Source: Jatrophihabitans sp964252635 (GTDB taxonomy: Bacteria; Actinomycetota; Actinomycetes; Mycobacteriales; Jatrophihabitantaceae). Taken from it: a DNA stretch of 51,147 bases. The DNA lies in NCBI RefSeq assembly GCF_964252635.1, contig NZ_CAXUNP010000025.1, positions 1 to 51,147 on the forward strand. The letters are read 5' to 3'. The translations under genes were made by a program, and so were the position numbers. The notes under the pieces are model-generated. The model ran no database searches and was not told the DNA's origin. It saw only the letters and a list, made by a program, of their open reading frames with translations. This document shows, in pieces, positions 24,823 through 31,997 of the stretch (positions are counted from its first letter, which is position 1; every line of letters begins with the position of its first letter).

Positions 24823-25738
24823 GTCGCGGCTGCTGCCGGTCCCGGACGGCCTCGACGGCCTGCGGCTGGACGTCGCGCTGTCCCGGCTGACCGGCCTGTC
24901 CCGCACCGCGGCGGCCGACCTCATCGACTCCGGGGGAGTGACCGTCGACGGCGCCGACGCACCGCGGAGCACCCGCGTGCAGCACGGCGAGCTGCTCGAG
25001 GTCACCATGCCGGAGACCGGGCGCGAGGCGCCGCCGATGGCTGTCGACGGGCTCACCGTCCTCTATGACGACGCCGACCTGCTCGTCGTCGACAAGCCGG
25101 TCGGGGTGGCCGCGCACCCGAGCCCTGGGTGGCACGGCCCGACCGTCACCCAGGGCCTCGCCGCCATGGGCTACCAGCTGGCGAGCGGCGGGCCGGCCGA
25201 GCGGCAGGGCATCGTGCATCGTCTCGACGCCGGCACCACCGGGGCGATGGTCGTGGCCAAGAGCGAACGGGCCTACTCCGCCCTGAAGCGCGCTTTCAAG
25301 GAACGCACCGTCGACAAGCGCTACAGCGCCCTCGTCCAAGGTCACCCTGACCCGACCCGGGGCACGATCGACGCGCCGATCGACCGGCATCCCGGCTCGG
25401 ACTACAAGTTCGCCGTCGTCGGCGGTGGCCGGCCCAGCGTCACCCATTACGAGACGACCGAGGCCTTCCGCGCGGCGACGCTGCTCGACGTCCACCTGGA
25501 GACGGGCCGCACCCATCAGATCCGGGTGCACATGGCCGCCCTGCGGCACCCCTGCGTCGGCGACCTGACCTACGGGGGCGACCCCACGCTGGCCGCGCGA
25601 CTGGGCCTCACCCGGCAGTGGCTGCACGCCCGCGAGCTGGCGTTCGAGCACCCGGGCACGGGGGAGGAGCTGCGCGTCGTCTCGCCCTATCCGCAGGACC
25701 TGCAGCACGCCCTGGACGTCCTGGCGGCCGAGGGCTGA
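24815..25738 (+). CDS. rluD: RluD-type 23S rRNA/tRNA pseudouridine synthase
   Basis: RluA-family enzyme that converts uridine to pseudouridine in RNA. Seen: N-terminal S4-like RNA-binding domain (LRLDVALSRLTGLSRTAAADLI), catalytic D138 in HRLDAGTTG, and LETGRTHQIRVHMA near the end. 307 aa. The ATG at 24815 overlaps the end of lspA by 8 nt; the open frame upstream lies inside lspA. The lspA-rluD pair is a common bacterial operon. The exact target position cannot be read from sequence. Confidence 0.92.
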   Translation: MPESRLLPVPDGLDGLRLDVALSRLTGLSRTAAADLIDSGGVTVDGADAPRSTRVQHGELLEVTMPETGREAPPMAVDGLTVLYDDADLLVVDKPVGVAAHPSPGWHGPTVTQGLAAMGYQLASGGPAERQGIVHRLDAGTTGAMVVAKSERAYSALKRAFKERTVDKRYSALVQGHPDPTRGTIDAPIDRHPGSDYKFAVVGGGRPSVTHYETTEAFRAATLLDVHLETGRTHQIRVHMAALRHPCVGDLTYGGDPTLAARLGLTRQWLHARELAFEHPGTGEELRVVSPYPQDLQHALDVLAAEG

Positions 25739-25761
25739 TCGATCGTGGGTAGGACGAGCGG

Positions 25762-27204
25762 ATGACTGAAACGACCGCCGACCGCACCACCGGCACCGCC
25801 CGATTGCTCGTCGCGTCCAACCGCGGGCCGTTGACCGTGGTGGCGGTCGACGACGGTGACGACCAGATCACCCGCGGCAGCGGCGGGCTGGTGTCGGGCA
25901 TGCAGGCCGCGTTGTCGACCACCCCCGACGCGGTGTGGGTCAGCGCGGCCATGAACGACCGCGAGCGGTCCCTGGCGCGGCGGGCACCGGGTGGTCGCAT
26001 CTCGGAGCTGCCGGAGGTCGCTGATGCGCTGCACGGCGACTTCGACGTCCGGCTCCTGCCGATCGACGCGCTGACCTTCCGCAACGCCTACAACGGCGTC
26101 GCCAACTCGACGCTCTGGTTCGTGCTGCACCGGCTCTACGACCTGCCCACCCAGCCGTCGTTCGACGCGACGTGGCGGCGGCAGTGGAACAGCTATATCC
26201 GCTTCAACCGGGCCTTCGCCGAGGCGCTGGCCGAGGCGGCAGGCCCTGACGCCACCGTGATGGTGCAGGACTACCACCTGTTCCTCGTCCCGAAAATGCT
26301 GCGTGACCTGCGTCCGGACGTGCGTATCGGCCACTTCACGCACACGCCCTGGATCACCCCGGACGACTTCGCCATGCTGCCCGACGACGTCGCCCACGCC
26401 ATCGTCGACGGCATGCTCGGCGCTGACGTCATCGGGTTCCACACCGAACGCTGGGCCGAGCTGTTCCGGGCCACGGCCCGCGCCGTGACCGACGTGGACC
26501 CGGACGGCGTGCGCGTGTTCCCCCTCGGCACCGACCCGGACGAGATGAAGCGGCTGGGTGGGCGGCGCAGCGTCGACAGCGCCCTGCGGGTGCTCGACGA
26601 CACCGTGGGCGACCGGTTGCTCATCGGGCGCGTCGACCGCACGGAGCTCTCGAAGAACGTGTTCCGCGGCCTGCTGGCCTTCCGCGAGCTGCTCCGTACG
26701 CGACCCGAATGGCACGGTCGGGTGGTGCACGCCGTGTACAACAACCCGTCGCGCGAGGACGTGCCGGCCTACCGCGAGTACACCGCCCGCATCGAGCGGC
26801 TGGCGAGCGACATCGACGACGAGTTCAGCACCGACGAGTGGACGCCGTTGATCTTCGAGATCGGTGACGACTACCCGTCCGCGCTGGCCGTGCTGCGCCG
26901 CAGCGACGTCGTGTTCGTCAACTCGGTGCGGGACGGGATGAACCTCGTCGTGCTCGAGGGCCTCGTGCTGTCGGAACGGTCCCCGGCCGTGGTCCTCTCG
27001 CGCGAGACGGGCGCCGTGGAGGTCCTCGGCGACGACGCGTTCGTGGTCAACCCCTTCGACGTGTCGGCCACGGCCCAGGCGCTGCACGACGCGTTGAGCA
27101 CACCGGTCGAGCAGCGCCGCCCCGGTGCCGAGCGGATGCGCGCGGCGGCGGTCAAGCTGCCGCCGATCGACTGGTTCCAGGCCCAGCTCGACGCCTTGAG
27201 CTGA
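25762..27204 (+). CDS. otsA: Trehalose-6-phosphate synthase (GT20 family)
   Basis: Glycosyltransferase expected to join UDP-glucose (or another nucleotide-glucose) and glucose-6-phosphate to trehalose-6-phosphate. Seen: N-terminal SNRGP loop (19-23), QDYHLFLVPKMLR, acceptor-side GHFTHTPW at 190-197, and donor-site RDGMNLVVLEG around D391. 480 aa. otsB is encoded about 1.5 kb away on the other strand, supporting trehalose synthesis. The segment ANSTLWFVLHRLYDLP differs from the classical NSTLWP/FHYR pattern, so a GT20 relative with another product is possible. TAGGAC lies 6 nt before the ATG as a possible leaderless -10. Confidence 0.82.
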   Translation: MTETTADRTTGTARLLVASNRGPLTVVAVDDGDDQITRGSGGLVSGMQAALSTTPDAVWVSAAMNDRERSLARRAPGGRISELPEVADALHGDFDVRLLPIDALTFRNAYNGVANSTLWFVLHRLYDLPTQPSFDATWRRQWNSYIRFNRAFAEALAEAAGPDATVMVQDYHLFLVPKMLRDLRPDVRIGHFTHTPWITPDDFAMLPDDVAHAIVDGMLGADVIGFHTERWAELFRATARAVTDVDPDGVRVFPLGTDPDEMKRLGGRRSVDSALRVLDDTVGDRLLIGRVDRTELSKNVFRGLLAFRELLRTRPEWHGRVVHAVYNNPSREDVPAYREYTARIERLASDIDDEFSTDEWTPLIFEIGDDYPSALAVLRRSDVVFVNSVRDGMNLVVLEGLVLSERSPAVVLSRETGAVEVLGDDAFVVNPFDVSATAQALHDALSTPVEQRRPGAERMRAAAVKLPPIDWFQAQLDALS

Positions 27205-27210
27205 GGCCGA

Positions 27211-27792
27211 CTACACGAGCAGGGCGGCTGCCCGCCGGGCGTCGGCGACCGCGCGCTCGTCCCCGCCCGCCGTCGAGGCGACGAGCGCACCCTCGTAGAG
27301 CAGATGGAGGGTCGCCGCCGTGTCCGCGGCCCGGGGCAGACCGGCCTCGGCGACCAGCGTGTCGATCCGACGCCGCATGCACGCCTTCTCCGCCCGTACG
27401 ACAGCGGCGACCGGCTCGGAGGTGCCCGCCTCGGCCCAGGCGTTGACGAACGCGCAGCCGCGACGGTTGTCGGCCAGCCAGGACTGCTGGGCGTCGAAGA
27501 CGGCGAGCAGGCGCAGCCGCGGCGAACGATGGCTCGTGATCTCGGCCTCCAGATGCGCGCTCCAGCGTCGTTGACGCAGGACGAGGTACGTGGCGACCAG
27601 GGCGTCCTTCGAACCGAAGCAGTCGTAGATCGTCTTCTTGGTGGTCCCGGCCACCTCCGCGACCGTGTCCACGCCGACCGCGCGGATGCCGCGCTCGTAG
27701 AACAGGGTGGCCGCGGCGGCCGCGATCCGCCGTCCGGCGGGCGTCAGTACCGGTGGGTCCGCGAACACTGCTTCCGGCGAGTAGGTCGACAT
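27211..27792 (-). CDS. TetR-family transcriptional regulator
   Basis: Seen: N-terminal helix-turn-helix (AAATLFYERGIRAVGVDTVAEVAGTTKKTIYDCFGSKDALVATYL) and a helical ligand domain to the end; 193 aa. It is divergent from a DMT transporter, with 40 bp between start codons carrying a palindrome, so it most likely represses itself and that transporter. TATACT on the minus strand (rc of 27801-27806) is 8 nt before its ATG. Its stop is 6 nt from that of otsA on the opposite strand. Confidence 0.92.
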   Translation of the reverse strand: MSTYSPEAVFADPPVLTPAGRRIAAAAATLFYERGIRAVGVDTVAEVAGTTKKTIYDCFGSKDALVATYLVLRQRRWSAHLEAEITSHRSPRLRLLAVFDAQQSWLADNRRGCAFVNAWAEAGTSEPVAAVVRAEKACMRRRIDTLVAEAGLPRAADTAATLHLLYEGALVASTAGGDERAVADARRAAALLV

Positions 27793-27802
27793 AGCCTGCG
27801 AG

Positions 27803-27823
27803 TATACCGACCGGTCTGGTTAC
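27803..27823. promoter_or_regulatory. Operator/promoter between tetR and DMT gene
   Basis: An imperfect palindrome built around ACCGGT at 27810-27815, with outer parts TATACCG and CTGGTTAC, the usual form of a TetR-family operator. It overlaps the minus-strand -10 box TATACT (rc of 27801-27806) of the regulator gene and the likely promoter of the transporter. Confidence 0.65.
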
Positions 27824-27832
27824 CTGAGTGGT

Positions 27833-28894
27833 ATGAACTCGAAGAACGTCGACACGATCGCCGGGACGACCCTGGTCCTGTGCTGGTCGTCCGGTTTCGT
27901 CGGCGCGGTCATGGGGACGGACCAGGCACCGTTCGACACGGTCCTGGCCTGGCGGACCGTGGTGTCGGCGGCCGTACTGGGTGTCTGGGCCCTGGCGCGC
28001 CGCGAGCGGGTGTCGGCCCGGGACCTGCGCCGGCTCGTGGTGCTCGGGCTGCTCGTGCAGGTCGTGTACCTGGGTGGCATCTTCTCGGCCACCGCGGCGG
28101 GCGTCGACGCGGGGACGTGCGCGCTCGTCGCCGCACTGCAACCGCTCGTCGTGGCTGCTGTCGCGGATCCCCTGCTGGGGGAGCGCACCACGTCACGTCA
28201 GCGCGTCGGGCTGGTGGTCGCGGGCCTCGGCGTCGGGCTGGTCGTGCTGGGCGATCTCGGGTCCGGTCACGCACCCGCGTGGGCCTACGCGCTGCCCGTC
28301 GTGGCGGTGGCCGGCCTGGCCGCCGGCACGCTCCTGGACCGGCGGTGGCGTCCGGCCACGAGCGTGCCGGTGTCGCTCGGCGTGCAGTCCGGGACGGCCG
28401 CGCTGGTGTTCCTGGCCTTCGCCGTGTCGCGCGGGCACCTCGCGCCGCCGACGACCCCGGCGTTCGGCGGTGCCGTGGCGTGGCTCGTCGTCCTGTCCAG
28501 TTTCGGCGGCTACGGCAGCTACCTGCTGGTGGCCCGCCGCTCCGGCGCGACCCGGGCCAGCACCCTGCTGTACCTCACCCCGCCGACGTCGGCCCTCGCC
28601 GCGTGGGCGTTGTTCGGCCAGGCGCCCGGCCCCACGGCCGGCCCGGGCCTCGTCGTCTGTGCGGCCGGTGTCGCCCTGGCCCTCGGGATGCGTCGCCGGA
28701 CCGGCCCTCAACCGGCCAGTCGCTCGAGCAGCTGCACCGTGGCGTCCGGGTCGGGCAGGGTGACGTCGACGGCCTCGGCGATGCCGCGGACGCCGGACGA
28801 CAGCACCCCGACGCTCCACGCCGGCACGCCGGCCGCACGCAGTCTGCCGATCTCGGCGAACGCCGGCAGGTCGCCCAGGTCGTCGCCGAGGTAG
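27833..28894 (+). CDS. EamA/DMT-family transporter
   Basis: Seen: about ten hydrophobic helices in two EamA-like halves between residues ~5 and ~290 (first half starts NSKNVDTIAGTTLVLCWSSGFVG). Drug/metabolite exporters of this family carry small solutes; the substrate is unknown. 353 aa as read. The last ~60 residues are Ser/Pro/Arg-rich, unlike the rest, and lie antisense to the 3' end of otsB, so the domain ends near 28700 but no stop occurs in frame until 28892. Divergent from the TetR gene, which probably controls it. Confidence 0.85.
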   Translation: MNSKNVDTIAGTTLVLCWSSGFVGAVMGTDQAPFDTVLAWRTVVSAAVLGVWALARRERVSARDLRRLVVLGLLVQVVYLGGIFSATAAGVDAGTCALVAALQPLVVAAVADPLLGERTTSRQRVGLVVAGLGVGLVVLGDLGSGHAPAWAYALPVVAVAGLAAGTLLDRRWRPATSVPVSLGVQSGTAALVFLAFAVSRGHLAPPTTPAFGGAVAWLVVLSSFGGYGSYLLVARRSGATRASTLLYLTPPTSALAAWALFGQAPGPTAGPGLVVCAAGVALALGMRRRTGPQPASRSSSCTVASGSGRVTSTASAMPRTPDDSTPTLHAGTPAARSLPISANAGRSPRSSPR

Positions 28895-29478
28895 ACGACG
28901 GCACCGGCGCCCACGGCAAGCCGGGCCAGCGCCGCCGCCTTGTCGTAGCCGGGCAAGCGCAGTTCGAGCACCTGGCTGCCCGGGTGCACCTCCAGGGCCA
29001 GCTCGTCGGCGAGCGCACGGACCCCCGCCTCCACGCCGGCCAGCGCCGCGTCCGGATCGGCAGCGCGCCGCGCGTGCACGACCAGTGACAGGCGCTTGTC
29101 CTCGATCCAGATGTCGGGGTCGCCGTCCGCGAGAACCGCGGGGAGCCGGTCCCGGAGCGCGGTGATGGTCGGGGGCGTCTCGGGTGTCGTCAGCTCGCCC
29201 GCCGTCCAGGTCTCGATGCCGTACATGCCGGCCACGGTCAGCCCCGGCACCGTCTCGAGCGCACCGAGACGCAGCACGGTGCGCGCGTCGCGACCCGTGA
29301 TCACCGCGACGCGCGCGCCGAGCCGGGTCAGGCGGGTCAGGGCGTCGACCGCGCCGGCGACGGCGCGCGAGTCCTCCGGGTCACGGGTCAACGGAGCCAG
29401 CGTGCCGTCGAAGTCGGTCGCCACCAACGCTCCGCGCAGCAAGGGGCGAAAACCGGCCAGCAGTTCGTCGACGTCCAT
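28708..29478 (-). CDS. otsB: Trehalose-6-phosphate phosphatase
   Basis: HAD-superfamily phosphatase that releases trehalose from trehalose-6-phosphate. Seen: motif I D22-F-D24-G-T, motif II region ITGRDA, trehalose-phosphatase segment GMYGIETW, HPGSQVLELRLPGYDKAAAL and motif IV YLGDDLGDLPAF. 256 aa. ATG at 29478 with AAGGA upstream. Completes the pathway with otsA, from which it is separated by the tetR/DMT pair. Its 3' end overlaps the transporter frame by 187 nt. Confidence 0.92.
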   Translation of the reverse strand: MDVDELLAGFRPLLRGALVATDFDGTLAPLTRDPEDSRAVAGAVDALTRLTRLGARVAVITGRDARTVLRLGALETVPGLTVAGMYGIETWTAGELTTPETPPTITALRDRLPAVLADGDPDIWIEDKRLSLVVHARRAADPDAALAGVEAGVRALADELALEVHPGSQVLELRLPGYDKAAALARLAVGAGAVVYLGDDLGDLPAFAEIGRLRAAGVPAWSVGVLSSGVRGIAEAVDVTLPDPDATVQLLERLAG

Positions 29479-29531
29479 CCGGCCATCCTTCCCGACCCGG
29501 AAGACGGCTGATGATCACCTACGCTGATCCC

Positions 29532-30206
29532 GTGTCGACGTCGTGGTGGTTGCGTCTCGCGGCGTTGACGCTCGCCGCCACGGCGGTGACCGCGTGCAGC
29601 TCGGATCTCCGCCGTGCCCCGACCGACGACCACCCACCGGGACGGGCCGCTTCGACGCAGGCGCCTGTGGCACGGACCTCGCCCGCGACGTCGCCAGCGG
29701 CGGCCACCGGGCCCGGACCGACGGCGGCGCCCGCGGCCGCGACGACGAGCGCGGCACCCGCCGCCAGGCCCACGACCACGCCCACGACCACGCCCACGAC
29801 CGCGATCGACCCGTGCGCCTCGAACACCTCCGGGCAGCTCGTCCGGGTCAGCGTGCGGGCCCAGCATCTGTGGGTGTGCGCCGGCCACCGGCTCGTACGC
29901 GACACCGCCGTCACCACCGGCATCCCGGGTGAGGACACGCACACACCCACCGGCTCGTACACGGTTCAGGCCCGCACGCGGAACACCACCCTGACGCTGG
30001 TCGACGGGCGCAGTTTCGCCGTCAGGTACTGGATCCCGTTCGACGCCCCGTTGTTCGGCTTCCACGACGCGTCATGGCAGACCTTTCCCTTCGGCAGCCC
30101 GAGATACCGGACAGGCGGCTCGCATGGCTGCGTGCACATGCCGCTCGCCGCGATCGCGTTCCTCTACCGGTGGGTGCACGTCGGCGCGCGAGTGCGGATC
30201 CGCTGA
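29532..30206 (+). CDS. Lipoprotein L,D-transpeptidase (YkuD domain)
   Basis: Exported enzyme likely to form 3-3 cross-links in peptidoglycan or attach proteins to it. Seen: signal peptide with lipobox (LTLAATAVTAC), a Pro/Ala/Thr-rich spacer of ~80 residues, and a C-terminal YkuD domain with catalytic C200 in GSHGCVHMP. 224 aa from the GTG at 29532. That start is preferred over ATG 29511 because it gives a standard lipoprotein signal and has TACGCT 6 nt upstream as a leaderless -10 box. Methionine after HGCVH replaces the commoner arginine two to three residues after Cys. Confidence 0.85.
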   Translation: MSTSWWLRLAALTLAATAVTACSSDLRRAPTDDHPPGRAASTQAPVARTSPATSPAAATGPGPTAAPAAATTSAAPAARPTTTPTTTPTTAIDPCASNTSGQLVRVSVRAQHLWVCAGHRLVRDTAVTTGIPGEDTHTPTGSYTVQARTRNTTLTLVDGRSFAVRYWIPFDAPLFGFHDASWQTFPFGSPRYRTGGSHGCVHMPLAAIAFLYRWVHVGARVRIR

Positions 30207-30233
30207 CCGACCGCCCTCGTCGGGTGGTCAGCG
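30201..30233. terminator. Hairpin shared by two convergent genes
   Basis: CGCTGACC (30201-30208) pairs with GGTCAGCG (30226-30233), with further inner pairing CCG/CGG. Both stop codons, TGA at 30204-30206 (plus) and the minus-strand stop at 30228-30230, lie in the stem arms, so this is a compact bidirectional terminator. Confidence 0.55.
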
Positions 30234-31772
30234 CGTGTCGTAGGAGGCCCCGTTGCTGACGGTGAAGGCAGGAACGCCGTAGCGCTCGCCGGCCACCTGG
30301 CCGCCGCTGTCGGTGACCCCGGTGTCGTAGAACACCGCACCGACGTCCTTCTTGCCCCCGAGCGTGACCCCTGGTGCACCGATGACGACCGATTCCCCGC
30401 CCGCGAAGTAGTCACCCGCCAGGCTGTAGGCACTCCGCGACAGGTACGTGCCGAGCGCCGAACCCGACTGCGGTGAACCGCTCGGTCCACCGGCGGTCGA
30501 GCCCTGCTGGTAGGAGACCCAGCCGTGCTTGCCCGGGCCGCCGACGGTACCGACGCCGCTGCACAGCACCCGGCCGGTGTCGACGGCACTGCCGAGGTCC
30601 TCGCCGGGCATGCTCACGCACAGGTAGTTCCCGATGTAGTCGACCTGCTGGCCGAGGTGGTCCCCGGCCTCGTCGGCCCCTGGTACGCCAGGGGAGTCCT
30701 GCGACAGGGCCGACGCCGAACTCGGGTTCACGCTGGACGCCTTGACGGTGAACAGGTCGACCGTCCCGGCACCCGCCAGGCGCCCGAGGGACTCGCCGGG
30801 CACGCCCACCGCGATGTTAGCGGTGCCGGCCGCGTTGTTGTTGGCCACGGAGGTCACGCTCGCGCCGAAGTGGTCACCGGCCTCGGAGGTTCCCGGGACA
30901 CCGGGCGAGTTCTGGGCGAAGGTGCGTGCCCTCGTCAGTTTGCCGGTCGTGCGGTCGGTGAAGACCACCGTGACCGTGCCCGCGTCTCGCGCACCGGTGC
31001 CGACGTCCTCGTCGGGTTCGCCGACGACCAGCGCGCCGTAGTGCTCGATGGAGAGCACGCTGCCGAAATGGTCGTAGGCCTCGGCCAGGCCGGGAACGCC
31101 GGGCGTGGACTCGGTCAGGGTCTGCACGAGAGTGGCCGTGCCGTTCGCCCAGCGGTAGTGGTCGATCGCCCCGGCCTGCACCGCCCCGTCGACGGTGCGG
31201 TCGGGCGCGCCGATCCAGAGGTCGTCGTCGTCGGCCACGACGACCGACCCGAAACGCTCCCCGGCGCTGCTGCCCGAGAGCACGGTGGCCCCCTCGGCGG
31301 TGACCCCGGCGTTGGACCCGCGCGCGATGACGACCGAGCCGCGGCCGCCGTTGGCGCCCGGCGCGCCGATGAGCAGATCGGCGCAGCCGCCGTCGTCGCG
31401 CGTGGTCAGGTGGGTGAACGCGACGGAGGCCCCGAACGCCGCGTTCGTCTCCGGGCCGCCGGTGGCCGGGAACAGCGAGGCGTCGAAGCGCTGGGTGCGG
31501 GCCGGCACGGACTGGGACGAGCCGTAGTGGATGTCCACCGCGCCGGCGCCCGCGTGCCCGGCCTCGGCGGCGTTCGGGACGCCGACCACGTCGTCGGACA
31601 GGGCGTCGTAGTTGATGTCCGTGATCGAGTACAGACCACTGTTGGGGTCACCGTCGTTCTCGACGCAGACCGGGGACACCGCGGCCGCGGGCTGAGCGGC
31701 TATCGCCGCCGCGGGGGCCAGGCAGCAGCTCAGGGTCAGGGCGCCGATGCCGAGCCAGGTCGAGAGTCGCAT
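30228..31772 (-). CDS. Secreted FG-GAP/integrin-alpha-like beta-propeller protein
   Basis: Seen: signal peptide (MRLSTWLGIGALTLSCCLAPAAAIAA, cleavage near AQPAAA) and at least six FG-GAP-type repeats of ~60 residues, such as GVPGLAEAYDHFGSVLSI, GVPGTSEAGDHFGASVTSV and GVPGADEAGDHLGQQVDYI, each followed by a VG.PGE.LG-type strand. Such repeats fold as blades of a propeller. 514 aa, no membrane anchor, so exported free. Function is unknown; adhesion or enzyme inhibition are possibilities. Minus-strand AGGAG lies just before the ATG. It ends in a shared hairpin with the L,D-transpeptidase gene. Confidence 0.87.
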   Translation of the reverse strand: MRLSTWLGIGALTLSCCLAPAAAIAAQPAAAVSPVCVENDGDPNSGLYSITDINYDALSDDVVGVPNAAEAGHAGAGAVDIHYGSSQSVPARTQRFDASLFPATGGPETNAAFGASVAFTHLTTRDDGGCADLLIGAPGANGGRGSVVIARGSNAGVTAEGATVLSGSSAGERFGSVVVADDDDLWIGAPDRTVDGAVQAGAIDHYRWANGTATLVQTLTESTPGVPGLAEAYDHFGSVLSIEHYGALVVGEPDEDVGTGARDAGTVTVVFTDRTTGKLTRARTFAQNSPGVPGTSEAGDHFGASVTSVANNNAAGTANIAVGVPGESLGRLAGAGTVDLFTVKASSVNPSSASALSQDSPGVPGADEAGDHLGQQVDYIGNYLCVSMPGEDLGSAVDTGRVLCSGVGTVGGPGKHGWVSYQQGSTAGGPSGSPQSGSALGTYLSRSAYSLAGDYFAGGESVVIGAPGVTLGGKKDVGAVFYDTGVTDSGGQVAGERYGVPAFTVSNGASYDTR

Positions 31773-31997
31773 GGGTCTCCTCGGTCCGTCCGCCCATGAT
31801 TCGCCCGGGCGAGATCACGGGAAGATAACACCACCGACCGATCAGCGCACTGAGGACGTCGCCACCTCGACCTCGGGTCGAGAGACACGCGTGCCCCGAC
31901 ACGCCCGACGATGTCCGACCCGGGTGACAGACTGGCGTCCTGCGGCGCGGATGGTTCGCGCGCACGGTTCCACCCCGGGAAGGCGGCTCGATCCTCC

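Noticed and set aside
31928..31940. CAGACTGGCGTCC before dnaE is identical to 46026-46038 before a membrane-protein gene
   Set aside because: A shared 13-mer is expected by chance many times in 51 kb of GC-biased DNA; at dnaE the start codon is not at the leaderless distance.
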